Of a stretch of 64,000 bases of DNA, positions 1-11,365 are shown one piece after another. The position numbers and the translations under genes were made by a program. Below the pieces are notes generated by a model. That model saw only the letters and a list, made by a program, of their open reading frames with translations, was not told the DNA's origin and did no database searches. This DNA comes from Uloborus plumipes (taxonomy: Eukaryota; Arthropoda; Arachnida; Araneae; Uloboridae), in the NCBI GenBank assembly GCA_038373865.1, contig JAXGGA010000022.1:416614-480613 (forward strand). The letters run 5' to 3'. Each line of letters starts with the position of its first letter. Within the stretch, counting starts at the first letter, position 1.

Positions 1-891
1 TATGAACATTTCTGCCGACGATAGTAGCAGCAGTAGAAGATTGTAAACTTAATATTCATCTTAGGAATTGCCCAATGGCTTCAATATTGCTCACATAGCA
101 GGGTTGCGAAAATTACCGAGCAATTTCGCGTTATCAAACTGACGATATCAATTAGATGGATATTATTGGTTCTGTCTGAATAAAGCTATTTATATCTTAA
201 TACTTTTTTACTGTATTTTCCTCAAAGCCATGTTTTAAAAATAACTTAAATATTTAAATGCAGTTACATGTTATGCATCTATCAATTTAGGTTCCTTTTG
301 TTTCCCTATTTTCAATACAAACTAAATAAAATATGAAACAAAGATATAAATAATGTACAGTAGAGTGTGGATGGCAAAGTAGCAGCCAACCGAATGATTT
401 ATGAAACAGCTTAAATGAACCACCTTGGTGTTGTGAGAATGAACTCGTGCTACAGCAAGTTTTCACTTTGCATATAAATCTTAAGGGCCATTGTTGAATA
501 ATCTAATTCACTTTGGCAAAGTCAGCGAATTTAGAGCTGCCACTACTACCTTTCACTGAATACTCATGAATGAAACGAAATTTGAAACTTTGACTGTAAC
601 TGTAGGGAATGCTGTCACCGGGCAGTAAGATAGTCAATAATGACATCGACTAAAATCTTTTGACAGTTGCCTAGAGATCGATGTGTTTTGTTTTATGCAA
701 TATCTTTTTCCAAGAAATGTTTTATAAGGAAAAAAAATGCTTCTTTTAACATACGCCTAGTGTACGGATCAGTCAAGTAGAAAAACAAAGAACTTTCGAT
801 AATATTTTTTGAAATTTCAAACTAATACAGAATTTTGAAAAAGAATTAATTACACTTATCAAGGAAAATATTTTTTTAAATAAAAAACGAA
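1..891. other. AT-rich non-coding DNA, nothing recognised
   Basis: No open frame with protein-like composition, no terminal inverted repeat and no RNA gene signature was seen on either strand. Short homopolymer runs only. Confidence 0.6.
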
Positions 892-982
892 CTAATGGAG
901 CTCCTACCTCAGTTACATCAATCACATGTGCCCTACTTTCAGTTATGATTTGTTCTACTGCTACTTAAATGAATTTTATGAT
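892..982 (+). repeat. diverged dispersed repeat, copy 1
   Basis: This stretch aligns base by base, with many substitutions, to 2521-2615. Shared pieces include a GGAxCTCCxACCTC block, TGTGCC, a TTTGATTCGTTC-like block and TGAATTTTATG/TGAGTTTTATG. The similarity runs about 90 bp and stops on both sides. It is probably part of an old interspersed element. The family is not identified. Confidence 0.5.
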
Positions 983-2520
983 CAATTCAAACAAGTTTAA
1001 TTAACTGTCATTTTTTAAAGATGATACTTCAACTAGTTGAAAAGGGATTGGTATGATTTTTTGAAGCTTAAAATAGTTGCAGAACAGTTCTCAGATCAAA
1101 CTTATTTTTAAAGAATAATTATTAAAAAAAATAGAAACTTTTCAATGACTTTAACTAATAGGAAAAACTCAGACGTTATTTATTTAACTGTGAAAACATT
1201 TTAAGTTAGTTCATCTTTTACTGTTGCTTTTTTTTCCACATTTTTTTTTTAATTTACGAAAACTTGAAATAAAGCAATAAAAAAATAGCATCATATTTTC
1301 ATCCTTATATTGCAAATGTGATTATTAAGTGTTGGGTTTTTCCATCGAAATAATAACTCCAAATCCTCTAATCGTTGTTAAAACTTAGAAAATATCATCT
1401 CATACAAATTACTATTGACTTTAAAATGGTACAAATACATAAAAGAAATAAAAATTCCAAAATTTCCAAAGACTTAAAATGTGAAATTCAAAATATTTTA
1501 AAGTGCTTCAAAATGTAAAAATATTTTTCGATGAATGTCCGGGTACCTATGCTACAAATCTACAGATCTAGCCTGAGATACAGCTTTGAATGAGTTACAT
1601 ACAAACACATACAAAATTTAACGACATACATTACTTTAAGCGTAGTAATGTTTCTTTTTATTTGAATTAAGGATAGAAAAAGGGGTTTCTTAGTAATATT
1701 TACAGTGTTATGCCAACAAAATAATAATTCAAATAAATTATTTTAACCGTACTTTGTTTCGATAAAAACCAATACAACTTTATTCATAAAAGAACAACAC
1801 GCGATAATCGTTATTTGATATGAAGTAACAATAGGATTAACAGATAATACTTATTAAGGCTATTTTGTCCTCCCAGCATCAACTTTTCTTCAATATTTTT
1901 ACAACCAATAAACCGTCCTCGTATTCAAGCGAAATATACGTACATTTTTTTAGTGAGCAGCTATTGAATGAGAATATTGCTGCTCGCTCGTAGTTCATGG
2001 TGGCTTTGATATGTTTCATTAATCGTAAATCCTTTTTGCCCATGAATACGAGTAGAAAGTGAAGCCTGATTATTGCTGTAATTAATGATACGTATCAAAG
2101 CAACATGAACTACACAAAGGAAGTAATACTCTAATTCAGTAACTTCTCGCCAAGAAAAGAAACAAAAGAAAAGGAAAAAAAGGAGTAGTTCGCCAAATTA
2201 TGAGGTCATGTTAGTTTGTAGGCGGGCCAGAAAACTAACCCATTGATTTTCTAGTACGTAAATTGTTTTGAAAATGCTATAACAACTGAATGCGTGTTGT
2301 TTACTAATTCAGCAGCACGATTCAAGATCCAATCTTCCTACAAAGTTCAATTTAAGACGAGCCGAAATTCTAACTACACTTTCGACCAACGTCGCACCTT
2401 AGAAAAGTCAATAAATAAATGATGGTGGTGGTGTGGTATTCTTTCGATTGTACACCTCTAGGCCATCTCATCAAGGCAATGGCTGGATACCTTGGTTTAC
2501 ACGCAGGCGATCAAAACGGA
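983..2520. other. AT-rich non-coding DNA
   Basis: No supported gene. The last 100 bases (about 2440-2520) are less AT-rich and run directly into the repeat copy at 2521, so they may belong to the same old element. Confidence 0.5.
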
Positions 2521-2615
2521 TATGGAACTCCGACCTCGGTAATGTCAATCCGTTGTGCCGCCATTTTGAGCTTTGATTCGTTCCACGCCTGTTGAAATGA
2601 GTTTTATGTTCCATA
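2521..2615 (+). repeat. diverged dispersed repeat, copy 2
   Basis: Partner of 892-982 in the same orientation. This copy is more GC-rich and keeps CpG dinucleotides that copy 1 shows as TG or CA, as expected if copy 1 is older or more mutated. No coding capacity is visible. Confidence 0.5.
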
Positions 2616-3834
2616 AAAACATGATTAATCTAACACAATACAGTAAACCGACCAGAGAAATAGCACACTTCAGTAAATGAAGATTTTGGAGTGTGTTTTT
2701 AAAAAGAAGATTTAGAAAGATTTTTTTTTAATGAATTAGAAAAAATAATTTCCTTCTCCGCAATTCCCCCGCCCCTCCCCCCTTCAAAAAAAAAAAAAAA
2801 AAAACTGAACTTGTTTACTGCTAAACACGTTCATTTCTTCTATTGATGCACCTATTTTGATTTAAACGCTTTACTAAGTTGAACCAAACACATAAAAGCT
2901 CTCACAAATTGATCCAAATGTCAATCACCGACTGGAATAAACTTTGCATATTGATACTACATTAACACATATTGAACAAGTGTTTATATTGGCAACAAAC
3001 ATTTTTAACGGGGTGAAATTACCCCTAAATGAGATTTTTATAATGGGAATATTAAAATCCACAATCACCCTTCTCTTTTTATAGATGCCCCCTCCCCCCA
3101 CCTTTTCTGTTTTCTACAATTTTATTACTATTATTTTTATTTGGAGGGGAAGAAGCAATATAATCAACGTTGAGGAGCTAGAAAGATGAAGAGCTCAAAA
3201 TCATGAACATTTGGAGATAGTTGGGAAACTCCTTGGGATATTTCCCCCCAAAAATGTTTAAAAATATTATCAAATACGATTACTTTTCTAATGATTTATT
3301 TAAACGAAATGTTCACTTACTTTTTGATGTTAAACCAAAGAAATCATTTTATGAGCCCCATGCCAGAAAACTTTTCATATTACATAAACTTTTTTAAAGA
3401 CATTTTGAAATTGTCGCATGTTGCACACGAGTCGTAACGCAGATCGTCAGGGAAGAAATCTCCCGTATTATTTATTTTTCTTCAAGTTTCATTGACGGAT
3501 ATAACTGTATGCTTATACTGCAGTTTTAATGTAGGTTTATATTTCTGAGGCTGAACCGTTCCCATTGTTAACTACTTATTAATATAGTGATAAACAATGG
3601 GAGAGGCACATCCCCAGAAATATAAATATTCATTATTGCTTTATTATAGGCAGATTTGATTTTCATTTTTTGGTCTTTGTTATATTTGAGAATGTAACTT
3701 GAATGAATCAATAATACGGGAAGTTTGTTTTCTGAAGATCTGCTGTGTTACTCGTATGCAACATCTGATGTATCCAAGATTTTGCTTTCAAATTTTTTTT
3801 AGATCATAAAATTTTTAAACATGAACGCTTCCCT
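2616..3834. other. AT-rich non-coding DNA
   Basis: Contains a C-rich then A-rich tract near 2765-2805 and scattered AT-rich sequence. No gene, RNA or element boundary was recognised. Confidence 0.55.
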
Positions 3835-4925
3835 GAGGTTTTACTTTTTAGCCTACTTTCCCGTTAAAAATAAAAGAAAGACGAAAAAAGTATTAAAAGT
3901 AGCTTAATGCATCTAAAAAATATCGCCAAGTCCAAAAAATATAAAGGTAAAATGAATATCGAAAAATTAAAAATTTGAAAGTAGGGTATTGAGATGGGGA
4001 ATTTGTGTGTCGGTCGGTCGGTCGGTCTGTCTGTCCCCCCCTAATAACTTTTGAATGAACAGTCCGATTTGGACAAACTTTTTTTTGTTGGAAAGATCTC
4101 GGCGAGTACAGCTCATTCCCATATTTGATTTTTTGATTTGAACAATTTTTGGTTCAAATTTGAGCCGTTCAAACAACCGGTCCCGCGATACTAACTTTTT
4201 AATGAACAGTCCGATTTGAACAAACTTTTTTTTGTTGGAAAGAACTTTTTAAGGATACTTCATTCCCGTATTTACATTTCCGATTTGAACAATTTTTCGT
4301 TCAACATTGAACCGCTCAAGCAAGCTGTCACCCCTAATAACTTTTGAGTAAACAGTCCGAAAAAAAATGACTGACTGTGCAGACGATTTTTTGTTTATTT
4401 ATTCATTTGTTTTATTGAATTTATTATTATTATTATTATTATTTTTGGCAGACGATTTTTTTTTGTAACAAAAATGTTTCATTCACGAGGGCATTCTATT
4501 CTTTATTTATATTTAACAACTGGCAACGGATTAAAAGTGAAATTCGAGACATTTTATCAACGGACGAGTTTTTTTTTTCTTTTTTTTTTCTTTCTTTGAT
4601 AAACTGTGTTTTGATGTGCTTTGTACTTTTAATTTTTTTTTTGAAAACAATTGAGGAATTTTTCTACGGAAGAACTGTAACAGTTACATTCTTTAAAAGG
4701 TGCGACAAAACTTTATTTATTCATTTATTTACTTTTTATGTGTCTATTTCATCTGATGAGAGGGGTATATTTTGCTTTTAGAAATCAGCTGCAAGTGCTA
4801 AAAAGGTATGCTTGACATAATTTTCAGTTTCAGATAATCAAGAGAATATTGATCAGATGCTACAATGCCGATTTCGATGTACGGGAAAGTAGGCTCGTTT
4901 AGTTCTTGACAGAACTTCTTGTTTT
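3835..4925 (+). repeat. large dispersed repeat, arm L (inverted partner of 38,076-39,905)
   Basis: The same blocks occur in reverse complement and reverse order at 38,076-39,905: a TATCGCCAAGTC block, a GTCGGTCGGTCGGTCTGTCTG block, tandem units, a CAGACGATTTTTTGTTTATT block, a CAACTGGCAACGGATTAAAAG block and a GGTGCGACAAAACTTTATTTA block. The two arms are about 34 kb apart. They differ by many substitutions and by the number of internal tandem units. The right-hand end (minus sense) overlaps the candidate exon at 4853-5087. No terminal inverted repeat or transposase was seen, so the mobile class is unknown. Confidence 0.75.
4040..4360 (+). repeat. tandem repeat of about 150 bp, roughly 2 units
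   Basis: Recurring phrases are TAATAACTTTTGA, AACAGTCCGATTT, ACAAACTTTTTTTTGTTGGA and CGATTTGAACAATTTTT. They return at about 150-160 bp. The inverted partner (38,880-39,660) carries about five units, so unit number has changed between copies. Confidence 0.7.
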
Positions 4926-5087
4926 TCTTCAATTGAGAAATTCTGAACAAAATTTTCAGCATTCAAAACCGATGTAATATACAGTTCAAAGTAAATCAAA
5001 TCTTTAAGAAATATTTTTTTAGCGGCTTTTATGCGTTGTGTCATTTGTTTTCTTTTTAATGTTTTTTCAATTTCTTTAACTCTAAAA
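4853..5087 (-). pseudogene. candidate terminal exon of an unidentified gene, or gene fragment carried by a repeat
   Basis: On the minus strand a pyrimidine-rich TTTATTATTTTAG acceptor is followed, with a one-base phase, by an open frame that begins with Lys/Glu-rich sequence. It passes through the Met at 5044 and ends at the stop at 4853. The product is about 77 residues, basic and helix-prone, and contains QEVLSRTKRAY and PVHRNRH. The segment from QEVLS onward is also present on the plus strand from about 38,084. There the frame continues past the position where this copy has an extra C and therefore stops early. Shared coding with an indel suggests one or both copies are broken. No family was recognised. 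It could be a captured host exon or part of a transposon gene. Confidence 0.35.
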
Positions 5088-7231
5088 TAATAAAATCAAA
5101 CTCTTTTATGTAACTGAAAAAAAAAAAACAGAGCAAAAATATTTTTTTTTGCTTATTATATTTCTTTAATCATTTGTTTAGAGTAGCGTTCCTTATGAAT
5201 AGGGTTGTGGAACTTAATATTTTACCAGGAAGGACTGTAAGTTGCAATGGCTGAATAGTTTGCAGAGTATGCTTGTCATTTCTTGGGGATTAAAAAAAAA
5301 TAACTTGGGAAAGTATAGCCGGACCCAACCGCCTCTGTATGGTCATATCTTTTATATTCGCAGTACTATTTCATAAAAAAGCCCGTAAAATAATTTTCTA
5401 GACTTACAGTACTATTGTAACACATTAGATTCAAATAAATATGCATAAGTATTGGAAATACAAGTCACTAAAATAAAAAAAAAAAGATGGATAAGATAAA
5501 AGGTTATGAAACAAATATTTAGAAGGATGCGTATAGCTAAAAAATGTATATTTTTGAGGGATCTCGTTCTCGCGTAAAAGAACATCACAACCAATCCGAC
5601 TCTTTATGCATAAAAGCTTCTAAATAAATAGCTTATGAATCTAAAAATAAGTAAGTAATTCACAACTTGAAAAATAGAGAAGCATTTTTAATTTCATAAA
5701 CACACGCACCAATATATATATACATCATAAATTGTTAATATGAGATTTCAGTAACCCACCTGTTAAATAGCAAATTTATTTGTGACTGCTAATACAATTA
5801 ATTCGTTACTTTATAAAAAATATACTATATGGCTATATAGATAAATAAAAATGCGGTCTGTGTATTTGTTGTTTTGCGTCAGTTTGTATTGGTATTTTTC
5901 ATTCAGAAGTTCACTAAAAGTCTTATTCATGAACAGGAAGTTAACATGTGAACTTGAAAAATTTTATCTTTAAGTAATCAATTAATTTTAAAGTTCGGAA
6001 GCTTTTAACTCTTTTTCACATGCATTTTTAGAGTGTCCGTTTCCCCATGAACATTCTTACGACTACAGTAAGATAAAATAAATTTTTGAGCTTCATTCTT
6101 TACTTCAATATAATTAAAATAAAATAAAGGGTTTATGGACGAAAAGTTGAATATTTTTAAAGAGATTAACCTTCCTGAAAATAAGAATAATAAATGTATT
6201 CCAGTCTTATGTTTCGGTAAATGCAATTTGTAAAGCTTTAAAAAACCCCTATCAGTACGTTTAGAGATAGCACTAATTTTAATGCATCGCATTTGGTGCA
6301 TTTTACGCACAAAATGGAAACACCCTTAAATTATCCAAAGCTTCCCTTTAAAATCAATTCCAGGAGAATGCTTCGATAGTAAAAGCAATTTGTTTACATC
6401 AAGCGCTGAAGTTCGATAAGTATTGGTAATTAATGAAACTCATCAAAACAATACGAACTACCAATAATGAAAAAATATTTTAATTCAGTAATTTTACGAA
6501 AAGGAAAATAAACAATAGAAAATGTTCGAATAATTATCTGGTCATGTTAAATTAAAAAGAGATTTGGTTCCTTCAATTTTGAGGCAGTGACTGAAGAAAG
6601 CAGAGTGCAAGCCCAAATTAAGTAAAAAATACAATCAATCCTTGATTGCGTAGTAATAAACAAAAAACTTCTCAAAAATTTCGTCTTTAATTTATTTATG
6701 CATATTAGTACCGCACATTTGCAAAGCAATGAGAGGATGAAACAATTGTAGATGAAAATAAGTAAGCAACAAGAATCCAAATTAATTTTTGATCCAGAAA
6801 ATATTGTTGGGACACGAGTTACTCTATCAGCTATTGAAACAACCACAAAAGTTCAATTGTTTCAGTTGGAACTCATTTTTATTCTAAAATGAATTAATTA
6901 CCTATACAAAAATGTTGCCATAACATTTATTTTAATAAAATATAACTATTGCTTTCGCTGGTGCTTTGTTTTGCGCACCAAGTATTAATTCTCGTTACAG
7001 AAATAGTATTGTTACGCTGGTTTCTTAGTTATTTACTTAAATAAAAAGTACTGTTGATGTTGTTGGCGTTTCTTTCGGACCTAATGTAATAATTCATGCT
7101 ACCTAAATGCTGTTGTAAATAAGTATTGTAGCTCTAAGCACCAGCAGTAATTGTAGTTTGGATAAGTTGTTGTTTTATCATTGTTCTTGTCCTTAGTAAT
7201 ATTTTCTTCATATGTCTCTTAACTTCCTACT
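5088..7231. other. AT-rich non-coding DNA
   Basis: Several short open frames are present, but all have low-complexity Phe/Ile/Lys/Leu composition expected by chance in AT-rich sequence. No RNA gene or element ends were recognised. Confidence 0.55.
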
Positions 7232-7521
7232 TCACACACTCCTGGGTCCCCCGTACCTACCACAACTCGTGGTTTAACCGGGATAGGACTCCGAAGAGCG
7301 CTCTGTTCTTATTTTTGAACCAGACCAAGGTAAGAGCAATCCCTTGGTTCAGCACCCCCCCCCCGGGAGGTATTGTTTCACTTGGAGGACTTTGTGACCA
7401 CGACATTTTTAACGTCCCCCAGCCACCATTAATCAAGACGGTGGATGTTTGATCGTCTGGGATCGAACCCGGGTCCCTCCGGTCACGAGTCCGACGCCTT
7501 ACCGATCGGGCTACCACGGCC
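7232..7521 (-). mobile_element. tRNA-derived SINE (SINE type 1)
   Basis: Read on the minus strand from 7521, the sequence starts like a tRNA gene: GTGGTAGCCCGATCGGTAAG (A-box-like), followed about 35 bases later by GGGTTCGATCCC (B-box). A tRNA-unrelated body of about 200 bp follows, much more GC-rich than its surroundings. The internal RNA polymerase III promoter is what defines such elements. The open frame across it is incidental. The body includes a C/G homopolymer run near 7357-7366. The end of the tail is not sharply defined. Confidence 0.8.
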
Positions 7522-7901
7522 CTTTAACTTTATACTGAGTACCCCTCAAAACGTGTGTTAAACAGACCGAGGTACATATTTAGATCAATGCCCACATTTC
7601 TAATAAGCGGTTTTTTTCTTGCAACAAATATATCGTTATACATTTCCCTAGCATTTTTCATAAAACAATGGATTCCATCGATGTTAGATTTTTTATGTAC
7701 TCTAAGTATAAAATATTGCTGTGTATAGCTATAGTTTATAAGCTCTTTCTCTGACACCATGTATATTTTTGGTTGTATTAAATCTCTTGTTTCATCTAAT
7801 TCTTGCAATGTATGCATTTTTAATGTTTAGTACAGTCAGGTGTTCAGAGAGAGGAGGTGGTGAGGGTTAGCACCCCCTCCCAGAGCCTTTAGTTTAAGCC
7901 A
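7522..7901. other. non-coding spacer
   Basis: AT-rich. A 95-codon minus-strand frame lies here (7530-7817), but no recognisable domain or splice context supports it. Confidence 0.45.
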
Positions 7902-7905
7902 AATT

Positions 7906-8047
7906 CTGTACCTCAGAACCAGACTAACGTAAGTCCATTTTCGTCATTTTTCAGTAGAGGGGAAAAACGATGTATTCGACAATGGTTTTTCCCCTCTACC
8001 AAAAAATGACGAAAATGGACTTACGTTAGTCTGGTTCTGAGGTACAG
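7906..8047. mobile_element. 142-bp palindromic MITE (family P142), copy 1
   Basis: Nearly perfect inverted repeat of about 63 bp per arm around a short loop (near 7970-7985). Ends are CTGTACCTCAGAACCAG and its reverse complement. Direct AATT copies flank it at 7902-7905 and 8048-8051. A second full copy lies at 55,106-55,247 with an AAAT duplication, and a half copy at 59,083-59,145. No coding capacity, so it depends on an unknown transposase that makes 4-bp duplications. Confidence 0.85.
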
Positions 8048-8051
8048 AATT

Positions 8052-9117
8052 GTCAATCCTAGTACGCTAATACGTTAAAATACAGAAATGTAAGGACTCA
8101 TAACTCCACCTTACCCCTCCTCCCCCTCCAGGGCAAAACCCTGGCTTGTTATGACTAAAACGCTTCCGTAGAAACTAGTTCCGTAATATCCGCTGTACTA
8201 GTGGATATCACTAGTTTTGTTTTCAAAGAAAACACTTTTGTATTATTTATTATTTTTAAATTCAAGATGGCATTTTTTAAAATTCTACCTATGATAATAG
8301 TTAAAAAATAAAAACTTTAATCTTTTACGTTAAGCTGAAAACGCAATTACAAAATCTTTTGAGCACTACGTTGAAAGAGCAAACAAATAATTATGAAAAA
8401 ATTGGATTTTTTTTTTGAATTCTCTGGTGACGTAATGATATCAATTAAAATAATTGCTTGACAAGACATTCAATTTTATTATGTCCATTATAATTTTAAA
8501 ACTAACTACTTTTCTTGTTTTAACATTACTTGATTCACAAGGGGAGGAAAAGTGATTTAGTTTTTGCATTTATAAGCATGAAATAATCAAGAAGAAGAAT
8601 ATTAATGTTTTTTTCTTTGCTTTAAAAAACAAAATTATTTTTATGAATTTAGCAAATGAATATCTTACTAGAAGAAAGTAATAATGTAGCAGTTTGATTA
8701 ATTCATTAGAAAACAAGGTTATTGTTGTAGCATTTTGAATTTGAAAACGATTTGCTTCAGTATTCTCTTACTTTTTTATGTTTAGTGCTGAAATACGCAG
8801 CAATTTTTTTAGTACGTTAGACATACTCAAATGCACCACTTAATATACTTTGATAAAAATGAAGAAAAGTTGAGAACTTTTCTATTTATGTTAGGAAATT
8901 CTGAGCCCCCCCCCCCCCCCCAACTTTTCGGAATATCCAGTATAGGTTTGTAGACTAGCGATACTGCGTCAAAAATCCCCACAATATAAGGTTTCTTAAA
9001 ACGATTAACGCAAATATGTTGACTCTTTAAATCGTGTCAAAACAAACATAACAAGAAATGTTAAAAAGTAACAATTTTAAAAGTAACAACGATTTATTGC
9101 AGCAAAATATTGGATTT
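8052..9117. other. AT-rich non-coding DNA with a C tract
   Basis: A run of C residues lies at about 8904-8921. Otherwise this is unstructured AT-rich DNA with no supported gene. Confidence 0.5.
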
Positions 9118-9195
9118 CTGCATGCACGTGTTTCGGCGTTACAAGGAACACCTTTTTCAATGCAAAGAATGTGAGTTTATGAATGAAAAGACATC
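9118..9195 (+). repeat. CACGTGTTTCGG module, copy 1
   Basis: The string CACGTGTTTCGG is followed by a short imperfect stem, then TTTTTCAATG and TTATGAATGAAAA. The same order of blocks occurs at about 54,648-54,720 (plus) and 58,735-58,797 (minus), although the stem sequences differ. It is probably part of a larger old element. Confidence 0.5.
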
Positions 9196-9798
9196 CAATT
9201 TGACGGATGTTTTTATTTCAGGATTGAAAAAATTTGCTTATAAAAGAAATATTTCACTCTGAAAATCATTTCTAAGCCTTTATTTTGGAATAAACTCACA
9301 TCTTTTAACCATATCGTGTCAAAATGAAATTATTGATACTAAATGCTTTATTTCTTTCCCTTTTAGAATACTGGAAAACTGCTTATATAGCGTGATAAAT
9401 AAAGATAACATAAAAGCGGTTTATTTTCTCCTGATTCCTTGAGAATTACTTATAAGCCGATTGATACAGATATTTCATATTTCTGGGAAAGATTTATACG
9501 AAGTCTTAAACGAAAGTATGACAGACAAAACATTGATAAAGATTTTACTATCCAATAGCCGAAAATGAATTCTCAATAGTTATGCGTTATTTCTTTAGAC
9601 ATTTGTAGTAAATTCTGTTCGCACAACAATTTCAGGACATTCGATTTTTAAATTAAAACAGTTTCTAGGATTTGTATGTAATTAATTTTATTGCGTATTG
9701 AAGACTATTTTGTGAATTGTGACTGCACTGACTTACTAGGGCAAAACCGCTTCCTTTGGATTTTCGCCTGCCCAACAATAGAAAACTTATTCAAAATA
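9196..9798. other. AT-rich non-coding DNA
   Basis: No gene or repeat boundary recognised. Confidence 0.5.
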
Positions 9799-10449
9799 CA
9801 GGGTGTCCACTCCAATCGTGGACCAATAGCTAATTTCTAAACCGTTAGAGATAAGCATATAGTTTATTTAGGAAAAAATCTCCAAATTACGAAAGGAATT
9901 TTGGGTCCATTCAATGTTTTTCAAAAAATCAAATTTTGAAAGAGTTACGAAATTTAAATTTTTATACAGCCCCCCAGTCCTATCAATCATATTTAGTAAA
10001 ACATTCTTGACACTGTAACGTTCAAAACTAAAAAAAAAATCACTCTTCTACCACAAAAATTGACCGAGTTATGACGTTTTGAAAAATTAAGATTTTGAAG
10101 GATTTCGCATACGGTCCCTTAAGCGATCTCTCGATGACGTCATGAAACAATGCAAAATCTTGATTTTTCAAAACGTCATAACTCGGTCAATTTTTGTGGT
10201 AGAAGAGTGATTTTTTTTAGTTTTAAACGTTACAGTGTCAAGAATGTTTTACTAAATATGGTTGATAGGATTGGGGGGCTGTATAAAAATTTAAATTTCG
10301 TAACTCTTTCAAAATTTGATTTTTTGAAAAACATTGAATAGACCCAAAATTCCTTTCATAATTTTGAGATTTTTTCCTAAATAAACTATATGCTTATCTC
10401 TAACGGTTTAGAAATTAGCTATTAGTCCACGATTGGAGTGGACACCCTG
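9799..10449. mobile_element. 651-bp foldback MITE (family F650), copy A, mariner-like ends
   Basis: Two inverted arms of about 300 bp enclose a spacer of about 50 bp. Both ends read CAGGGTGTCCACTCCAATCG (or complement) and sit between TA dinucleotides at 9797-9798 and 10,450-10,451. A TA target and CAGGGTG ends fit the Tc1/mariner superfamily. Copies B (48,803-49,453) and C (56,509-57,158) are over 90 percent similar by eye. It has no transposase; the open frame inside is a by-product of the arm sequence. Confidence 0.9.
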
Positions 10450-10451
10450 TA

Positions 10452-11119
10452 TAATAACTTCTTTATTTAACTCTTGATGGAACTATTACGACATTTTGTG
10501 GTATAAAATTTTTTTTGTTGCTGTTACAAAAATGTAAAGTTTTGTAATTAACATTTTTATTATTAACTGAGATCTACTGATGCCTAGTGCAAATTTATTT
10601 AGTCATGTATTGATTTTTAATATTTTGTATAATTTTTTCTGTGAAGGAAAGACAGAGGGAATAGGGCAAAGTAAAAGAGTGCATTTCGTTTGCTAATTCC
10701 TTCATTTTAAAACTATTTAAGTACTTACTCATTTAATTTTATTCATATATTAATTTATTTATTTATTCATTCATCGTGCGATATATTTATTCATTCATAA
10801 ACAATATTTTTAATAATACAACAGAAAATATTTCATTAGAAAAATCTTCAATTCTCACTACTCTTCGAACATGACGCAAAATGAAAAATTTCCACTTTTT
10901 TTTTGCACAAGTCTACCACCAAAATAAAAGATATTTCAATGTAAGTTTTACTAGAAAAACATTGTCCTTTATTTATATGTCGTGCAATTTTCAAACAAAT
11001 TTTTAATTTGTTCCTTTTGAAACAGGTAACTTTTCTTAACTACTTTTACTTACCCCCCACATTCCCTTACTCATTGTTTCGCAAAACTAAATCTACAAAA
11101 ACCAGTATTAACCGAAACG
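10452..11119. other. AT-rich non-coding DNA
   Basis: ATTT-type simple sequence near 10,740-10,800. No gene recognised. Confidence 0.5.
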
Positions 11120-11365
11120 ACACTCTATTGAAATCTCCAGAACATAACAGAGATCCAAGATGGCGCCCGCCCGCCAGGAGCTTCCTCAAAATTTTTCTCC
11201 AATCCGCTTCTGCATTTCAACTCCATGTCGAGTTCCGGTAGCCACATTAAAGATTTTCGAGTCGCCATCGAGGTGCAGAGTGAGTAAATCTCGAGGTGCA
11301 GCGGAATCGAGTAGAAGAATTCTCTGCTTTGGAATCGACACCTGTGACGGATGTATTTGACCATC
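11120..11365. other. GC-elevated island with a YY1-like motif, unassigned
   Basis: A sharp rise in GC and CpG content against the AT-rich background. At 11,155-11,168 the string CCAAGATGGCGCCC closely matches the known YY1 core (AAGATGGCG). Overlapping frames on both strands are open for 60-80 codons, as expected for GC-rich sequence, and none has recognisable domains. It could be a promoter or 5' exon of a host gene, or an unknown repeat. Confidence 0.35.

Noticed and set aside
4596..4781. Short frames in the large repeat arms (also 38,213-38,695)
   Set aside because: Made of poly-Phe/Tyr/Leu from T-rich simple sequence.
7257..7517. 86-codon minus-strand frame
   Set aside because: It is the tRNA-derived SINE; A- and B-box explain the sequence.
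7530..7817. 95-codon minus-strand frame
   Set aside because: No recognisable motif, no splice signals, no partner copy; length is not rare for this amount of sequence.
10150..10341. 63-codon frame inside foldback element A
   Set aside because: It lies in the palindromic arm and is not preserved as a protein in copies B and C.
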